The notes under the pieces are model-generated. The model saw only the letters and a list, made by a program, of their open reading frames with translations. It was not told where the DNA came from and did not search any database. From Ureibacillus thermophilus (GTDB taxonomy: Bacteria > Bacillota > Bacilli > Bacillales_A > Planococcaceae), in NCBI RefSeq assembly GCF_004331915.1, contig NZ_CP036528.1:2895441-2959440 (forward strand): DNA of 64,000 bases, read 5' to 3'. Positions 44,024-53,229 of this stretch are shown piece after piece; positions within the stretch are counted from its first letter, which is position 1, and the number at the start of each line of letters is the position of its first letter. A program made the position numbers and the translations under genes.

Positions 44024-45574
44024 ATGTCAGTGGCTACTACCTATTTACAAACGTTGGAGAAAAGCCTTTATGACTTAATTTGCGAAACATCAACAAACTT
44101 GCCAAAAGATGTTCGCCGCGCAATAAAAAGAGCAAAAGAAGCTGAAAACGCAGGCACTCGCGCTGCTATGAGTTTGGCAACAATCACTAATAACATCGTC
44201 ATGGCAGAAGATAATGTATCACCTATTTGCCAAGACACAGGGCTTCCTACATTTAAAGTGAAAACTCCTGTTGGGGTTAACCAATTGGAAATCAAAGAAG
44301 CTATCCGCAATGCTGTAAAAAAAGCTACTGAAGATGCAAAACTTCGTCCAAATTCCGTTGATTCATTAACTGGCAAAAACAGCGGGGACAATCTTGGGGA
44401 AGGTGTTCCTGTTATTAAATTTGAACAATGGGAAAAAGACTACATTGAAGTAAAACTCATCTTAAAAGGTGGAGGCTGTGAAAACAAAAATGCCCAATAC
44501 AGCCTGCCTTGCGAATTAGAAGGACTAGGCCGCGCTGGACGTGACCTTGACGGCATTCGCAAATGCATTCTTCATGCTGTATGGAAAGCGCAAGGACAAG
44601 GCTGCTCTGCAGGGTTTATCGGCGTAGGCATCGGTGGAGATCGCTCTGCTAGCTATGACCTTGCAAAAGAACAATTATTCCGTCATTTAGAAGATACAAA
44701 TCCAATTCCTGAACTTGCAAAATTGGAAGAATATATTGTTGAGAAAGCGAATACCCTTGGCGTAGGTACAATGGGCTTCGGCGGAGAAACAACATTATTG
44801 GGCTGCAAAATCGGCGTTATGCACCGCATTCCAGCTTCCTTCTTCGTATCAGTAGCTTACAACTGCTGGGCATTCCGTCGCATGGCTGTTGACATTGATG
44901 CCAACACTGGTGAAATTACAAAATGGCATTATCAAGATGGAGAAAAAGTAACATTCCGAGATGAAGAAGAAAAAACAGAATCCAATTCTGAAAGCCGCGT
45001 GATTGAATTAAGAGCACCGATCACGGAAGAACAAATTCGCCAACTTAAAGTGGGCGACGTTGTGAAAATTAGCGGCCGCATGTATACTGGACGCGATGCA
45101 ATCCACCATCATTTAATGACTCATGATTCTCCAGTAGACTTAAATGGACAAATTATCTACCACTGCGGTCCGGTAATGGCAAAAGACGAAAATGGAAACT
45201 GGACTGTTAAAGCAGCAGGTCCTACTACATCCATCCGTGAAGAACCTTACCAAGGCGAGATTATGAAAAAATTCGGTATCCGTGCAGTAATTGGTAAAGG
45301 CGGTATGGGGGCAAAAACATTAAAAGCGTTGCAAGAACATGGCGGCGTTTACTTGAACGCAATTGGTGGAGCTGCACAATATTATGCAGACTGCATTAAG
45401 AGCGTAGACGGCGTAGATTTCCTTGAATTCGGTATTCCTGAGGCTATGTGGCACTTAACTGTGGAAGACTTCACTGCCGTTGTAACAATGGACTCCCATG
45501 GAAACTCTTTACATGCGGATGTTGAAAAATCTTCACTTGAAAAATTAGCTCAATACGCTGAACGAGTATTTTAA
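44024..45574 (+). CDS. Fumarate hydratase, class I (4Fe-4S)
   Basis: A 516-residue iron-sulfur fumarase interconverting fumarate and malate in the TCA cycle. It carries both class I domains fused in order: the alpha-type N-terminus with PICQDTGLPTF, and the beta-type C-terminus with GPTTSIREEPYQ and VIGKGGMG. C69, C194 and C261 are the probable cluster ligands. B. subtilis uses class II CitG instead, so this is a notable family choice. The ATG follows a run of G residues (GGGGGGGAAAATAAC). Confidence 0.92.
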   Translation: MSVATTYLQTLEKSLYDLICETSTNLPKDVRRAIKRAKEAENAGTRAAMSLATITNNIVMAEDNVSPICQDTGLPTFKVKTPVGVNQLEIKEAIRNAVKKATEDAKLRPNSVDSLTGKNSGDNLGEGVPVIKFEQWEKDYIEVKLILKGGGCENKNAQYSLPCELEGLGRAGRDLDGIRKCILHAVWKAQGQGCSAGFIGVGIGGDRSASYDLAKEQLFRHLEDTNPIPELAKLEEYIVEKANTLGVGTMGFGGETTLLGCKIGVMHRIPASFFVSVAYNCWAFRRMAVDIDANTGEITKWHYQDGEKVTFRDEEEKTESNSESRVIELRAPITEEQIRQLKVGDVVKISGRMYTGRDAIHHHLMTHDSPVDLNGQIIYHCGPVMAKDENGNWTVKAAGPTTSIREEPYQGEIMKKFGIRAVIGKGGMGAKTLKALQEHGGVYLNAIGGAAQYYADCIKSVDGVDFLEFGIPEAMWHLTVEDFTAVVTMDSHGNSLHADVEKSSLEKLAQYAERVF

Positions 45575-45582
45575 TAAAAGAA

Positions 45583-45622
45583 AAAAAGCTGTCAAAATCT
45601 GATTTTGGCAGCTTTTTTATGT
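45583..45622 (+). terminator. Fumarase terminator
   Basis: AAAGCTG-T-CAAAATC / GATTTTG-G-CAGCTTTTTT hairpin with a T-run. Confidence 0.85.
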
Positions 45623-45623
45623 A

Positions 45624-45659
45624 CAAAAAATGGGCATTCACTTGTGATGAATGCCCATA
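45624..45659 (-). terminator. tcyP terminator
   Basis: ATGGGCATTCA/TGAATGCCCAT is an 11-bp stem with a 7-nt loop; on the minus strand it is followed by TTTTTTGT. Confidence 0.85.
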
Positions 45660-45687
45660 GTTTTTCTTATATTTTAGAGTATGATTG

Positions 45688-47061
45688 TTAAACTAAAGAA
45701 GTTTTTTCTGTAGTGTCATTATAGATATCTGTATTTAAATCTTTTGTAATTCGGCTTGATACAATTCCGGATACCATCGAACCGCTGACATTCAACGCCG
45801 TACGTCCCATATCGATTAACGGTTCTACCGAAATTAATATACCAGCAAGAGCAATTGGTAAATCCATTGCAGATAGGACAATGATTGCTGCAAAGGTTGC
45901 ACCGCCGCCAACGCCTGCAACACCAAAAGAACTGATTGCAACAATTAAAATAAGCATTCCAATAAAACCTGGTGTAAACGGATCAATGCCAACAGTTGGT
46001 GCAATCATCATCGCCAACATCGCTGGGTAAACCCCCGCGCAGCCATTTTGGCCGATGGATAAACCAAAAGAGCCGGCAAAATTGGCAATTCCTTCAGGGA
46101 CGCCTAAACGTTTTGTCTGTGTTTGAAGATTGAGCGGCAATGTTGCTGCACTTGAACGGGAAGAAAAGGCAAATATTAAAGTTTCCGCCACTTTTCTCAC
46201 ATAAATTACAGGATTCAAGCCAGTCAACGATACGATGATTAAATGCACTATAAACATGGCAATCAATGCCGCATAAGAAGCAACGACAAATTTACCTAAA
46301 TCGGCAATTGCCCCAAAATCGCTTGTAGCAACCGTGCGTGCCATAATCGCTAAAACCCCGTAAGGAGTCAACTGTAGCACAATGCGCACAACACCCATCA
46401 CTAGACCATAAATGGCATCGACGCCTTTTTTCACTGTATTTGCCGTTTCTTCATCTTTTCGGCGAAGTTGCAAATAAGCAAAACCGAGCAATGCAGCAAA
46501 AATAACTACTGCAATAGTTGAAGTAGAACGGGCCCCTGTTAAATCAAGGAATGGATTGGATGGGAACATTTCCAAAATATGTTCTGGCAATGTTTTTACA
46601 GTTTCCGCTTTCTGTTCAATCTCCTCACCACGTGCAATTTCAGATTCTCCTTGCATGATCTGGGATGCATCTAAATCAAAAACGGCCGTTGATAAGATTC
46701 CAAAAGTTGCGGCAATGGCCGTTGTACCAATCAACACTGCCAAGATAATCGTTGCAATTTTACCTAAATTTTTCCCAATTGTTACTTTCGTAAAAGCAGC
46801 TAATATGGAAATAAACACTAACGGCATTGCCACCATTTGCAATAACTTAACATAGCCATTTCCAATAATATTAAACCATGGCATTGTTTCCGTAATCGTT
46901 TCTGAGCCAAATCCATAAACCCACTGCAATACCACTCCGAAAACAACCCCAAGGGCCAGTGCAATAAAAACTCTATTCGAAAATTTTACATGCTTCTTCT
47001 TCAAAAAATATAAAAAAGTCATCAAGCCTATTAAAATAGCAATATTCACAATAATTCCCAT
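45688..47061 (-). CDS. tcyP: L-cystine/cation symporter TcyP
   Basis: A 457-residue sodium:dicarboxylate symporter family protein with eight or more membrane helices. It has the SSRSSAATLPLNLQTQTKRLGVPEG and GQNGCAGVYPAMLA segments typical of TcyP rather than of GltP/DctP. It imports cystine driven by a cation gradient. The ATG follows AAAAAGGAGGTTAC. A Fur-like half-palindrome overlaps the region just upstream. Divergent from the metal ATPase. Confidence 0.9.
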   Translation of the reverse strand: MGIIVNIAILIGLMTFLYFLKKKHVKFSNRVFIALALGVVFGVVLQWVYGFGSETITETMPWFNIIGNGYVKLLQMVAMPLVFISILAAFTKVTIGKNLGKIATIILAVLIGTTAIAATFGILSTAVFDLDASQIMQGESEIARGEEIEQKAETVKTLPEHILEMFPSNPFLDLTGARSTSTIAVVIFAALLGFAYLQLRRKDEETANTVKKGVDAIYGLVMGVVRIVLQLTPYGVLAIMARTVATSDFGAIADLGKFVVASYAALIAMFIVHLIIVSLTGLNPVIYVRKVAETLIFAFSSRSSAATLPLNLQTQTKRLGVPEGIANFAGSFGLSIGQNGCAGVYPAMLAMMIAPTVGIDPFTPGFIGMLILIVAISSFGVAGVGGGATFAAIIVLSAMDLPIALAGILISVEPLIDMGRTALNVSGSMVSGIVSSRITKDLNTDIYNDTTEKTSLV

Positions 47062-47080
47062 GATGTAACCTCCTTTTTAT

Positions 47081-47095
47081 GAACAATGATTATCA
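47081..47095. promoter_or_regulatory. Fur/PerR-like box upstream of tcyP
   Basis: On the minus strand TGATAAT-C-ATTGTTC: the left half is a perfect Fur-type TGATAAT, and the right half matches 4 of 7. It lies about 20 bp upstream of tcyP. Confidence 0.35.
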
Positions 47096-47259
47096 TATAT
47101 TCAATTATCCTTATAAGTCAAGTATGTTTAATATAAATTTATCATTCTTTCTTTTCGGTTTACAAAATATGTGTTTTAGGTTAAAATGATTTTAAAATAA
47201 TACTAATTTTAAATAATTGATATTTATTCTCATTTTCAATAAAATCAATATTCTGATAT

Positions 47260-47274
47260 TGAAATTCATTATCA
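47260..47274. promoter_or_regulatory. Fur-like box upstream of the metal ATPase
   Basis: TGAAATT-C-ATTATCA matches the Fur 7-1-7 consensus TGATAAT-n-ATTATCA at 12 of 14 arm bases. It lies 13 bp before the start codon, overlapping the leader immediately upstream of the ribosome binding site. Confidence 0.5.
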
Positions 47275-47287
47275 TGAGGAGGATTAT

Positions 47288-49192
47288 ATGAAAAGCACTA
47301 ATCGAGAAAATTCATCTGCAATTGAGAATATAAAAGAGCACCAAGAATTAATTGCAGCCATTATAAGCGGTATCATTATATTCGTTGCATGGAAACTCGA
47401 AAAAAATGGATTATCCACAGCTTCCGTAATATCTTATATATCTGCTTTTGTGATTGGCGGATATGCCAAAGCGAAGGAAGGAATTATCGACACTATTGAA
47501 AATAAATCATTAAATGTTGAAATTTTAATGATTTTAGCAGCCGTTGGTTCTATGATCATTGGCTATTGGACAGAAGGCGCAATACTTATTTTCATTTTTT
47601 CATTAAGCGGCGCTCTTGAAACCTATGCCATGAATCGCAGCCACCGTGAAATCTCTTCTTTAATGAGTTTGCAGCCGGAAGAAGCGTGGCTTGTACGAGG
47701 AAATTTTGAACCGATGAAAGTTCCTGTTTCATCATTGCAAGTAGGGGACCATCTTCTTGTAAAACCCGGTGAACGCATTCCTGTTGACGGAAAAATTATT
47801 AAAGGTTCTTCTTCCATTGATGAATCGGCCATTACTGGTGAATCCATCCCTGTTTCAAAAAACGTTGGAGATGAAGTGTTTGCTGGGACGATTAATTTAA
47901 ATGGCACCATCACCATCAACATGACAAAACCGAATGCCGAAACTTTATTCCAAAAAATTATTACCCTTGTGCAAACAGCCCAAAGCGAAAAATCCCCTTC
48001 CCAATTGTTCATTGAAAAATTCGAAAACCGCTACGTGAAAGGGGTACTTATTACTGTAGCAATCATGATGTTCCTTCCCCACTATTTATTCGGTTGGGAT
48101 TGGAATACAACATTTTACCGAGCTATTGTTTTACTCGTTGTTGCTTCCCCATGCGCCCTTGTTGCATCCATCATGCCTGCAACACTGTCAGCCATCTCAA
48201 ACGGGGCACGGCACGGCATTCTTTTTAAAGGCGGCGTCCATTTAGAAAATATGAGCGTTATCCGATTGCTTGCCGTAGATAAAACGGGGACGTTGACTGA
48301 AGGAACCCCAGTCGTAACAGATGTGATTGTTCGAGAGGGATTGGATGAGAAAGAAGCGTTAAAAATCATGGCATCCATTGAAGCCCAATCCAACCATCCA
48401 TTGGCTCAAGCCATCGTTCAATATGCCAAAGAACAGCAAATCGAAATGCTTTCTGGCATCGATATTACAGACATTCCTGGATGCGGGATAAAAGCAACTA
48501 TTGACGGTGAAACCTTCACTATCGGCAATGGAGATTTTGTTGGTAATGAAGAAGCAAAAGAATTTGCAAATGGTATAGCTGGCCGTTTTGCAGATGAAGG
48601 AAAAACCATAGTCTTTATGAAAGATGAAAAAGGAATCGCCGCATTGATTGCCTTAAAAGATACCATCCGCAATGAAGCAAAAGAAGCGGTTCAAATTTTA
48701 AAAGAACTCGGAATCCAAATTGCCATGCTGACAGGCGACCATGAAAAAACAGCCAAAGCGATTGCTGCTGAAGCTGGTGTGAATGAATATATCGCCAAAT
48801 GTTCCCCAGTGACGAAAACAGAATTTATCGATAAAGCTTTAACCCAATATCAATATGTTGGCATGGTCGGCGATGGAATCAATGATGCACCAGCCCTTGC
48901 CAAATCAACCGTTGGAATTGCCATGGGCGGCGGCACTGACGTAGCATTGGAAACAGCCGATGTGGTGCTAATGAAAAACGACCTTGCTAAAATTGCATAT
49001 GCTGTGAAACTCGGAAGAAAAATGCAAAGAATTGTGAAACAAAATGTCATCTTTTCAACTTCTGTCATTGCGTTATTAATTATTTCAAACTTTTTGCAAT
49101 TACTTGATTTGCCACTTGGAGTAGTCGGCCATGAGGGCAGTACCATCTTAGTCATTTTAAATGGATTAAGAATGCTTAAAACCATAAAATAA
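47288..49192 (+). CDS. zosA: ZosA-like heavy-metal P-type ATPase
   Basis: A 634-residue P1B-type ATPase. It has TGES (183-186, actuator), the metal-site SPC motif at 287-289, phosphorylation D331 in DKTGT, SNHPLAQA (HP locus) and GDGINDAP. There is no N-terminal heavy-metal-associated domain. Length and lack of that domain fit B. subtilis ZosA, linked to zinc uptake under peroxide stress and PerR-controlled. The metal and direction cannot be proven from sequence. ATG follows ATGAGGAGGATTAT. Confidence 0.88.
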   Translation: MKSTNRENSSAIENIKEHQELIAAIISGIIIFVAWKLEKNGLSTASVISYISAFVIGGYAKAKEGIIDTIENKSLNVEILMILAAVGSMIIGYWTEGAILIFIFSLSGALETYAMNRSHREISSLMSLQPEEAWLVRGNFEPMKVPVSSLQVGDHLLVKPGERIPVDGKIIKGSSSIDESAITGESIPVSKNVGDEVFAGTINLNGTITINMTKPNAETLFQKIITLVQTAQSEKSPSQLFIEKFENRYVKGVLITVAIMMFLPHYLFGWDWNTTFYRAIVLLVVASPCALVASIMPATLSAISNGARHGILFKGGVHLENMSVIRLLAVDKTGTLTEGTPVVTDVIVREGLDEKEALKIMASIEAQSNHPLAQAIVQYAKEQQIEMLSGIDITDIPGCGIKATIDGETFTIGNGDFVGNEEAKEFANGIAGRFADEGKTIVFMKDEKGIAALIALKDTIRNEAKEAVQILKELGIQIAMLTGDHEKTAKAIAAEAGVNEYIAKCSPVTKTEFIDKALTQYQYVGMVGDGINDAPALAKSTVGIAMGGGTDVALETADVVLMKNDLAKIAYAVKLGRKMQRIVKQNVIFSTSVIALLIISNFLQLLDLPLGVVGHEGSTILVILNGLRMLKTIK

Positions 49193-49204
49193 ATTTGTAG
49201 ACTC

Positions 49205-49250
49205 AAAAAGCGGCTCAAGCCTTCAAAGTGCTTAAGCCGCTTTTTTATGA
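49205..49250 (+). terminator. Terminator of the metal ATPase gene
   Basis: AAAAAGCGGCTCAAGC / GCTTAAGCCGCTTTTTT with one mismatch. It is also usable by the convergent yihY gene. Confidence 0.85.
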
Positions 49251-49259
49251 TGATTAGTT

Positions 49260-50183
49260 TTATTTCAAAAGTCTCTTCTTGGCTAAATGCCGTTTATACA
49301 TTGTTGCATTGAGAAGACCTCCAAAAATTAAAATCATGCCGGTAAAATACAGCCAAAGCATTAAAATAATGACGCTTGCAATACTTCCATAAGTGGAAGT
49401 AAAATGCCCAAAATGATTTACATAAAAAGAAAATCCATAAATTAAAACAACCCATGAAATGGAAGAAAAAAAGGTTCCGGGCAAAACCGTGAGAATTGGA
49501 ACTTTTGGGTCCGTATAAGGAATTAGCCAATACAATAAAAGCAATACAATGAAAATGAGTACTGGAGGTAAAATCCATTGAACATAGTTCCAAAAATCTA
49601 CAAAAGATGCCGCCACCCCTAAAAAATCAAACAACTGATAAACATATTGCTGTCCAAAAATCGGAAGTAACAGTGCAAACAACAACACAAAAATAAGAGA
49701 CACTGTAAAAACCAAAGACCAGCCCCGGTTGATAATCCCCATCTTCGGTTCTGTTTCATAAGCTTCATTCAACGTTTTCAAAATCGCATTCATTCCTTTT
49801 GAAGCAGCCCAAAGCGTACCTATAATTCCGACCGATAATGCACGGCCACCATCATAATCTGTCAATACTTCAACAATCGTACCTTGGGTTAAAAAAAATA
49901 CTTCTGTCGGCACAATGGTTTGGAGGAAAAGAAAAACATATTCTTGATTAATGTTTAAATGAGGCAATATGGAAACGATTGCCAATAGTAATGGAAAAAA
50001 GGACAATAAAAAGAAGTAAGCTAGTTGTGCGCCTTTACCTGATATATCCACTTTCTTCATTCCTAAAACTAATGCTTGAACAAATCCTTTGAAAGTGACC
50101 ACATTAATTTTAGATCGCTCCGGACTGAAAAAGGAGCGAAACCATACCGCCCATTTCGATTGCAAAAATTTCGGTTTACTCAA
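49260..50183 (-). CDS. YihY/BrkB family membrane protein
   Basis: A 307-residue protein with about six helices. It has the BrkB signature (GAQLAYFFLLSFFPLLLAI near residue 60, and the later TYGSIASVIILMLWLYFTGMI). The family was once annotated as RNase BN, wrongly; the function is uncertain. The start is TTG at 50183, with AAGGGAAG about 13 nt upstream, a longish spacing. It follows the YtxH gene closely and is probably in one transcript with it. Confidence 0.87.
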   Translation of the reverse strand: MSKPKFLQSKWAVWFRSFFSPERSKINVVTFKGFVQALVLGMKKVDISGKGAQLAYFFLLSFFPLLLAIVSILPHLNINQEYVFLFLQTIVPTEVFFLTQGTIVEVLTDYDGGRALSVGIIGTLWAASKGMNAILKTLNEAYETEPKMGIINRGWSLVFTVSLIFVLLFALLLPIFGQQYVYQLFDFLGVAASFVDFWNYVQWILPPVLIFIVLLLLYWLIPYTDPKVPILTVLPGTFFSSISWVVLIYGFSFYVNHFGHFTSTYGSIASVIILMLWLYFTGMILIFGGLLNATMYKRHLAKKRLLK

Positions 50184-50216
50184 ACGCTAGCTCACTTCCC
50201 TTCATGAACCCCCTCT

Positions 50217-50543
50217 TCACTTTTGTTCCTTGGAAGAAAAAGCTTCCTTCGTATCTTGAACAATTTCTTGAACAGCCCCAGGAATTTCTTTGACTTCATC
50301 CAATTTTTCCATAATAAAATTCACATTCTCCTTTGTATCCTCATACAACTTTTGCATTTTTTCAATTTGTTCCCGAACAAGAATCTGCAATTCCTCGCGA
50401 TTTTTTGCATAATACACAACGGAATGCTTTGCTTTTTTTACTTTTTTCAACGTCTCTTCTCTTGTTTCCTCATCAAACATGCTGACGGCGGCACCGACTA
50501 ATGCTCCAATGACAACACCTTTACATAATTTGTTTCCGCTCAT
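50217..50543 (-). CDS. YtxH domain-containing protein
   Basis: A 108-residue protein with a glycine-rich hydrophobic N-terminal segment (VVIGALVGAAVSMF), followed by a charged helix, the YtxH/GvpP-type layout linked to general stress in Bacillales. The exact role is unknown. The ATG follows AGGAGGAAAGGTC. It is divergent from yfkK. Confidence 0.8.
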   Translation of the reverse strand: MSGNKLCKGVVIGALVGAAVSMFDEETREETLKKVKKAKHSVVYYAKNREELQILVREQIEKMQKLYEDTKENVNFIMEKLDEVKEIPGAVQEIVQDTKEAFSSKEQK

Positions 50544-50704
50544 GACCTTTCTCCTCCTGTCGATTCTTGTAAAGATTTTCTATTTATATTCTATAAGAAC
50601 TTGACATCTTTTGAAAGTAAGGGAGAATACATGATAAAAACTTGACAACAATAGAATGAAATGAAATGATGATACAAAGCAAAATGAAAGGTGGATTATA
50701 AAGA

Positions 50705-50926
50705 ATGAATTTGTCGACGCCTTCTAAAGAAAATGTGTCGTACATGATAGAAAAATTGAAGGAAAAACTAAAAATGGTAAATACGAATGTATTGCGTTCA
50801 GAAGATTTTACTGAAGCCAACTATGAAGAATTATATGATTTATATGAAATGGTAATGAAACGGGATTCCTTCAGTCCCAGCGAAATGCAGGCAATTGTCT
50901 CTGAATTGGGTTCCCTCCGCAAATAA
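50705..50926 (+). CDS. yfkK: UPF0435 family protein YfkK (DUF1128)
   Basis: A 73-residue helical protein of DUF1128, with MIEKLKEKLKMVN and YEELYDLYEMVMKRDSFSPSEMQAI as family marks. The function is unknown. The ATG is preceded by AAAGGTGGATTATAAAGA. Confidence 0.88.
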   Translation: MNLSTPSKENVSYMIEKLKEKLKMVNTNVLRSEDFTEANYEELYDLYEMVMKRDSFSPSEMQAIVSELGSLRK

Positions 50927-51007
50927 AGTCTATAATTTTTTCAGCTACCGCATACTTTTTCCCATTTCAGCAATCATTATTCAAAAAAATACAAGAGAAT
51001 GAAAAAT

Positions 51008-51041
51008 TAAAAGGAGCGTCTCATGATGAAACGCTCCTTTT
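51008..51041. terminator. Bidirectional terminator between yfkK and motB
   Basis: AAAAGGAGCGTCTC/... AAACGCTCCTTTT hairpin, with A- and T-runs on the two sides. Confidence 0.8.
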
Positions 51042-51043
51042 GA

Positions 51044-51826
51044 TTATTGTGCACTATTATTGCTTGTATCGGAAGTAGTTTCTGCACTTTCATCAACAAG
51101 TTGTTGAATCAACACTTCAACCCGGCGATTTTTCGCTCTTCCTTCTGCCGTATCGTTCGATGCAATTGGATTGTATTCACCATATCCTTTTGCACTGAAA
51201 TATTTTGGATCTAAACTTGGATTTGAATCAATTAGCAGTTTTAAGAAATTCACTGCACGCATTACCGATAGTTCCCAGTTAGATCGAAATTCCGGAGTAT
51301 TTTGAGGAACATTATCAGTATGCCCTGTTACAACAATATATCGTGGTGGATCAAAATTTAATAAATTCGCTAATTCCTGAGCAATTGGAATGTTTTCAGG
51401 TTTGATATCCGCTTTACCGGAATCAAATAAAATACTATCACGGATTGTTAAAAGCAACCCTTCATCTGTCATTTTAGTTGAAAATGTGTCTTCTAATTCA
51501 TTTACAGCAATAAAGTTTTCAATATCCTTTTGGATTTTTCTTAGCTGTTCTTGATCTTTTAAATAAGCAGCTTGTCGCGAATCGATGCCATCCATAATAG
51601 ACGTTGGATTATCAATAACTGAACTATTTTGCATAAATCCAAAGCCGCCGTTAAAAATTTCGTTAAACACTTGGGACATTTTATTAAACTTGGCTTCATC
51701 GATGCTACTGGAAGCGAATAATACGATGAACAAAGCTAATAGTAGCGTCATCAAATCCGAATATGGCAATAGCCAAGATTCATTGATATGTCCATCATGT
51801 TTCTTTTTTTTACTTTTCTTTTTCAA
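51044..51826 (-). CDS. motB: Flagellar motor stator protein MotB
   Basis: A 260-residue stator subunit. One N-terminal helix carries the proton-binding D24 (LLPYSDLMTLLLALF), identical in position to B. subtilis MotB. The C-terminal OmpA-like domain (TGHTDN, NWELSVMRAVNF, NRRVEVLI) binds peptidoglycan. The TTG at 51826 is chosen because GCGGGGCTGG lies 5-9 nt upstream and the resulting length equals that of the family. An ATG 14 codons earlier lacks a ribosome binding site. It overlaps the motA end by 17 bp. Confidence 0.92.
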   Translation of the reverse strand: MKKKSKKKKHDGHINESWLLPYSDLMTLLLALFIVLFASSSIDEAKFNKMSQVFNEIFNGGFGFMQNSSVIDNPTSIMDGIDSRQAAYLKDQEQLRKIQKDIENFIAVNELEDTFSTKMTDEGLLLTIRDSILFDSGKADIKPENIPIAQELANLLNFDPPRYIVVTGHTDNVPQNTPEFRSNWELSVMRAVNFLKLLIDSNPSLDPKYFSAKGYGEYNPIASNDTAEGRAKNRRVEVLIQQLVDESAETTSDTSNNSAQ

Positions 51827-52610
51827 GGCTACCAGCCCCGCTTTCATAGAATAGTTTTCGTTCTTCATTTGTCAAATACGAAGCCAATTTCTGTTCAATA
51901 ATACGCGGAGCCTCACCTTCTAATACAGATAATACGCCTTCAATCATTAAGCGCTTTTGTCTTGCTTCATGCGCGGATTTACGTCTTAATTTATTGGCAA
52001 ATGGATGCCATAAAACGTAACCTGTAAAAATCCCAAGTAAAGTTGCAACGAATGCTGATGAAACGGCGTGACCTAAAGCATTAACATCACTCATATCACC
52101 TAATGCCGCAATCAAACCAACAACCGCACCAAGCACCCCGAGTGTCGGTGCATATGTACCTGCTTGAGAAAAGATTTGGGCACCACTTTCATGGCGCTCT
52201 TCCATCGCTTCCACTTCTTCGTTTAACACATCACGTATGTAATCTGCACTTTGGCCATCGATTGCGAGGGTAAGACCATTACGTAAAAATGGATCTTCAA
52301 TTTCTTGCGCCTCGCTTTCTAATGCAAGGAGACCTTCACGACGAGCTAAATCCGCCCATCTGGAGAACATTTTAATGATTTCCACATCGCTGATCATTTG
52401 TTGTTCTTTAAAGATGATTTTAAGTAATTTCGGTATTCTTTTTAATTCATCTTTTGGGAATCCAATTACGACAGATGCAACGGTTCCCACAATAATAATT
52501 AAAAACGCTGCAGGGTTAATAAGGATGCTTAATGGGGCGCCTTTTAGCACCATCCCAACAAATACCGCAATAATCCCTAAAATCAAACCTATTAATGTAG
52601 CTATGTCCAT
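51810..52610 (-). CDS. motA: Flagellar motor stator protein MotA
   Basis: A 266-residue four-helix stator subunit forming the ion channel with MotB and torque with FliG. Family features include LGVLGAVVGLIAAL and the conserved prolines around the last two helices (GTYAPTLGVLGA, VLWHPFANKLRRKS). The ATG at 52610 has TTTGGAGGTACAGTT upstream and the usual MDIATLIG start; an upstream extension is polar and lacks a ribosome binding site. Confidence 0.94.
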   Translation of the reverse strand: MDIATLIGLILGIIAVFVGMVLKGAPLSILINPAAFLIIIVGTVASVVIGFPKDELKRIPKLLKIIFKEQQMISDVEIIKMFSRWADLARREGLLALESEAQEIEDPFLRNGLTLAIDGQSADYIRDVLNEEVEAMEERHESGAQIFSQAGTYAPTLGVLGAVVGLIAALGDMSDVNALGHAVSSAFVATLLGIFTGYVLWHPFANKLRRKSAHEARQKRLMIEGVLSVLEGEAPRIIEQKLASYLTNEERKLFYESGAGSLEKEK

Positions 52611-52943
52611 AACTGTACCTCCAAATCTTCCACTACTATTTATTTCGTCATTTTCCATTATTTTTTAAAGTCTCTTTTCATCAGTTAACTATAATAATCA
52701 TTTCATCCTAGATGCAGGCGGATAAGTTTTTCTGCTTTTATAACTTTCTATCGATATAGTTATATAGTAATAAAAAGATATTAATTATAATATATTTTTT
52801 ATGAAATTAAACCTAATAATTTTAAAGGTTGGGGATGTTTCCTAAAACCACTAATGTTATTTTTCTCGTAAAACCTTTAAAATTTTCTTATAGTTATAGT
52901 ATAATGAATTTGATTATAATTGTTTTAAGAAAGGAGTCTAATC

Positions 52944-53072
52944 ATGGGCTTATTTTTATCAACTGTAACTGGTATGCTTGGTCTTCTTCTTGTTTCAATT
53001 GCAATTTTCATCCATTATTTGCGCAAAGGCTTAGATTCTTCTGATTCAATTAAAGTCGATCCAAAAAACTGA
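52944..53072 (+). CDS. 42-residue single-pass membrane protein, unknown
   Basis: An ORF beginning MGLFLSTVTGMLGLLLVSIA has a strong AAAGGAGTCTAATC ribosome binding site, one hydrophobic helix (about residues 3-25) and a polar tail ending DPKN. It has its own promoter-like TATAAT about 35 bp upstream and a strong terminator right after. Such isolation suggests a genuine, well-expressed small protein. I recognise no family. The 330 bp before it, back to motA, hold only A/T-rich promoter DNA. Confidence 0.75.
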   Translation: MGLFLSTVTGMLGLLLVSIAIFIHYLRKGLDSSDSIKVDPKN

Positions 53073-53090
53073 TTAGAATATTTGATTTAA

Positions 53091-53134
53091 AAAACCGACA
53101 AAACAGGGAAAGCTAGTTTTGTCGGTTTTTTTTA
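53091..53134 (+). terminator. Terminator of the 42-residue protein gene
   Basis: AAACCGACAAAAC / GTTTTGTCGGTTTTTTTT: a 13-bp stem with a T-run. Confidence 0.9.
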
Positions 53135-53229
53135 TAACTTTTAGCTATATTTATTAATATTCTAATAATTCTGTTGTTTCTAACCTTTTTTTGTTTATAA
53201 TCAGAGGTACAAAAGAAAGGGGATTTATA

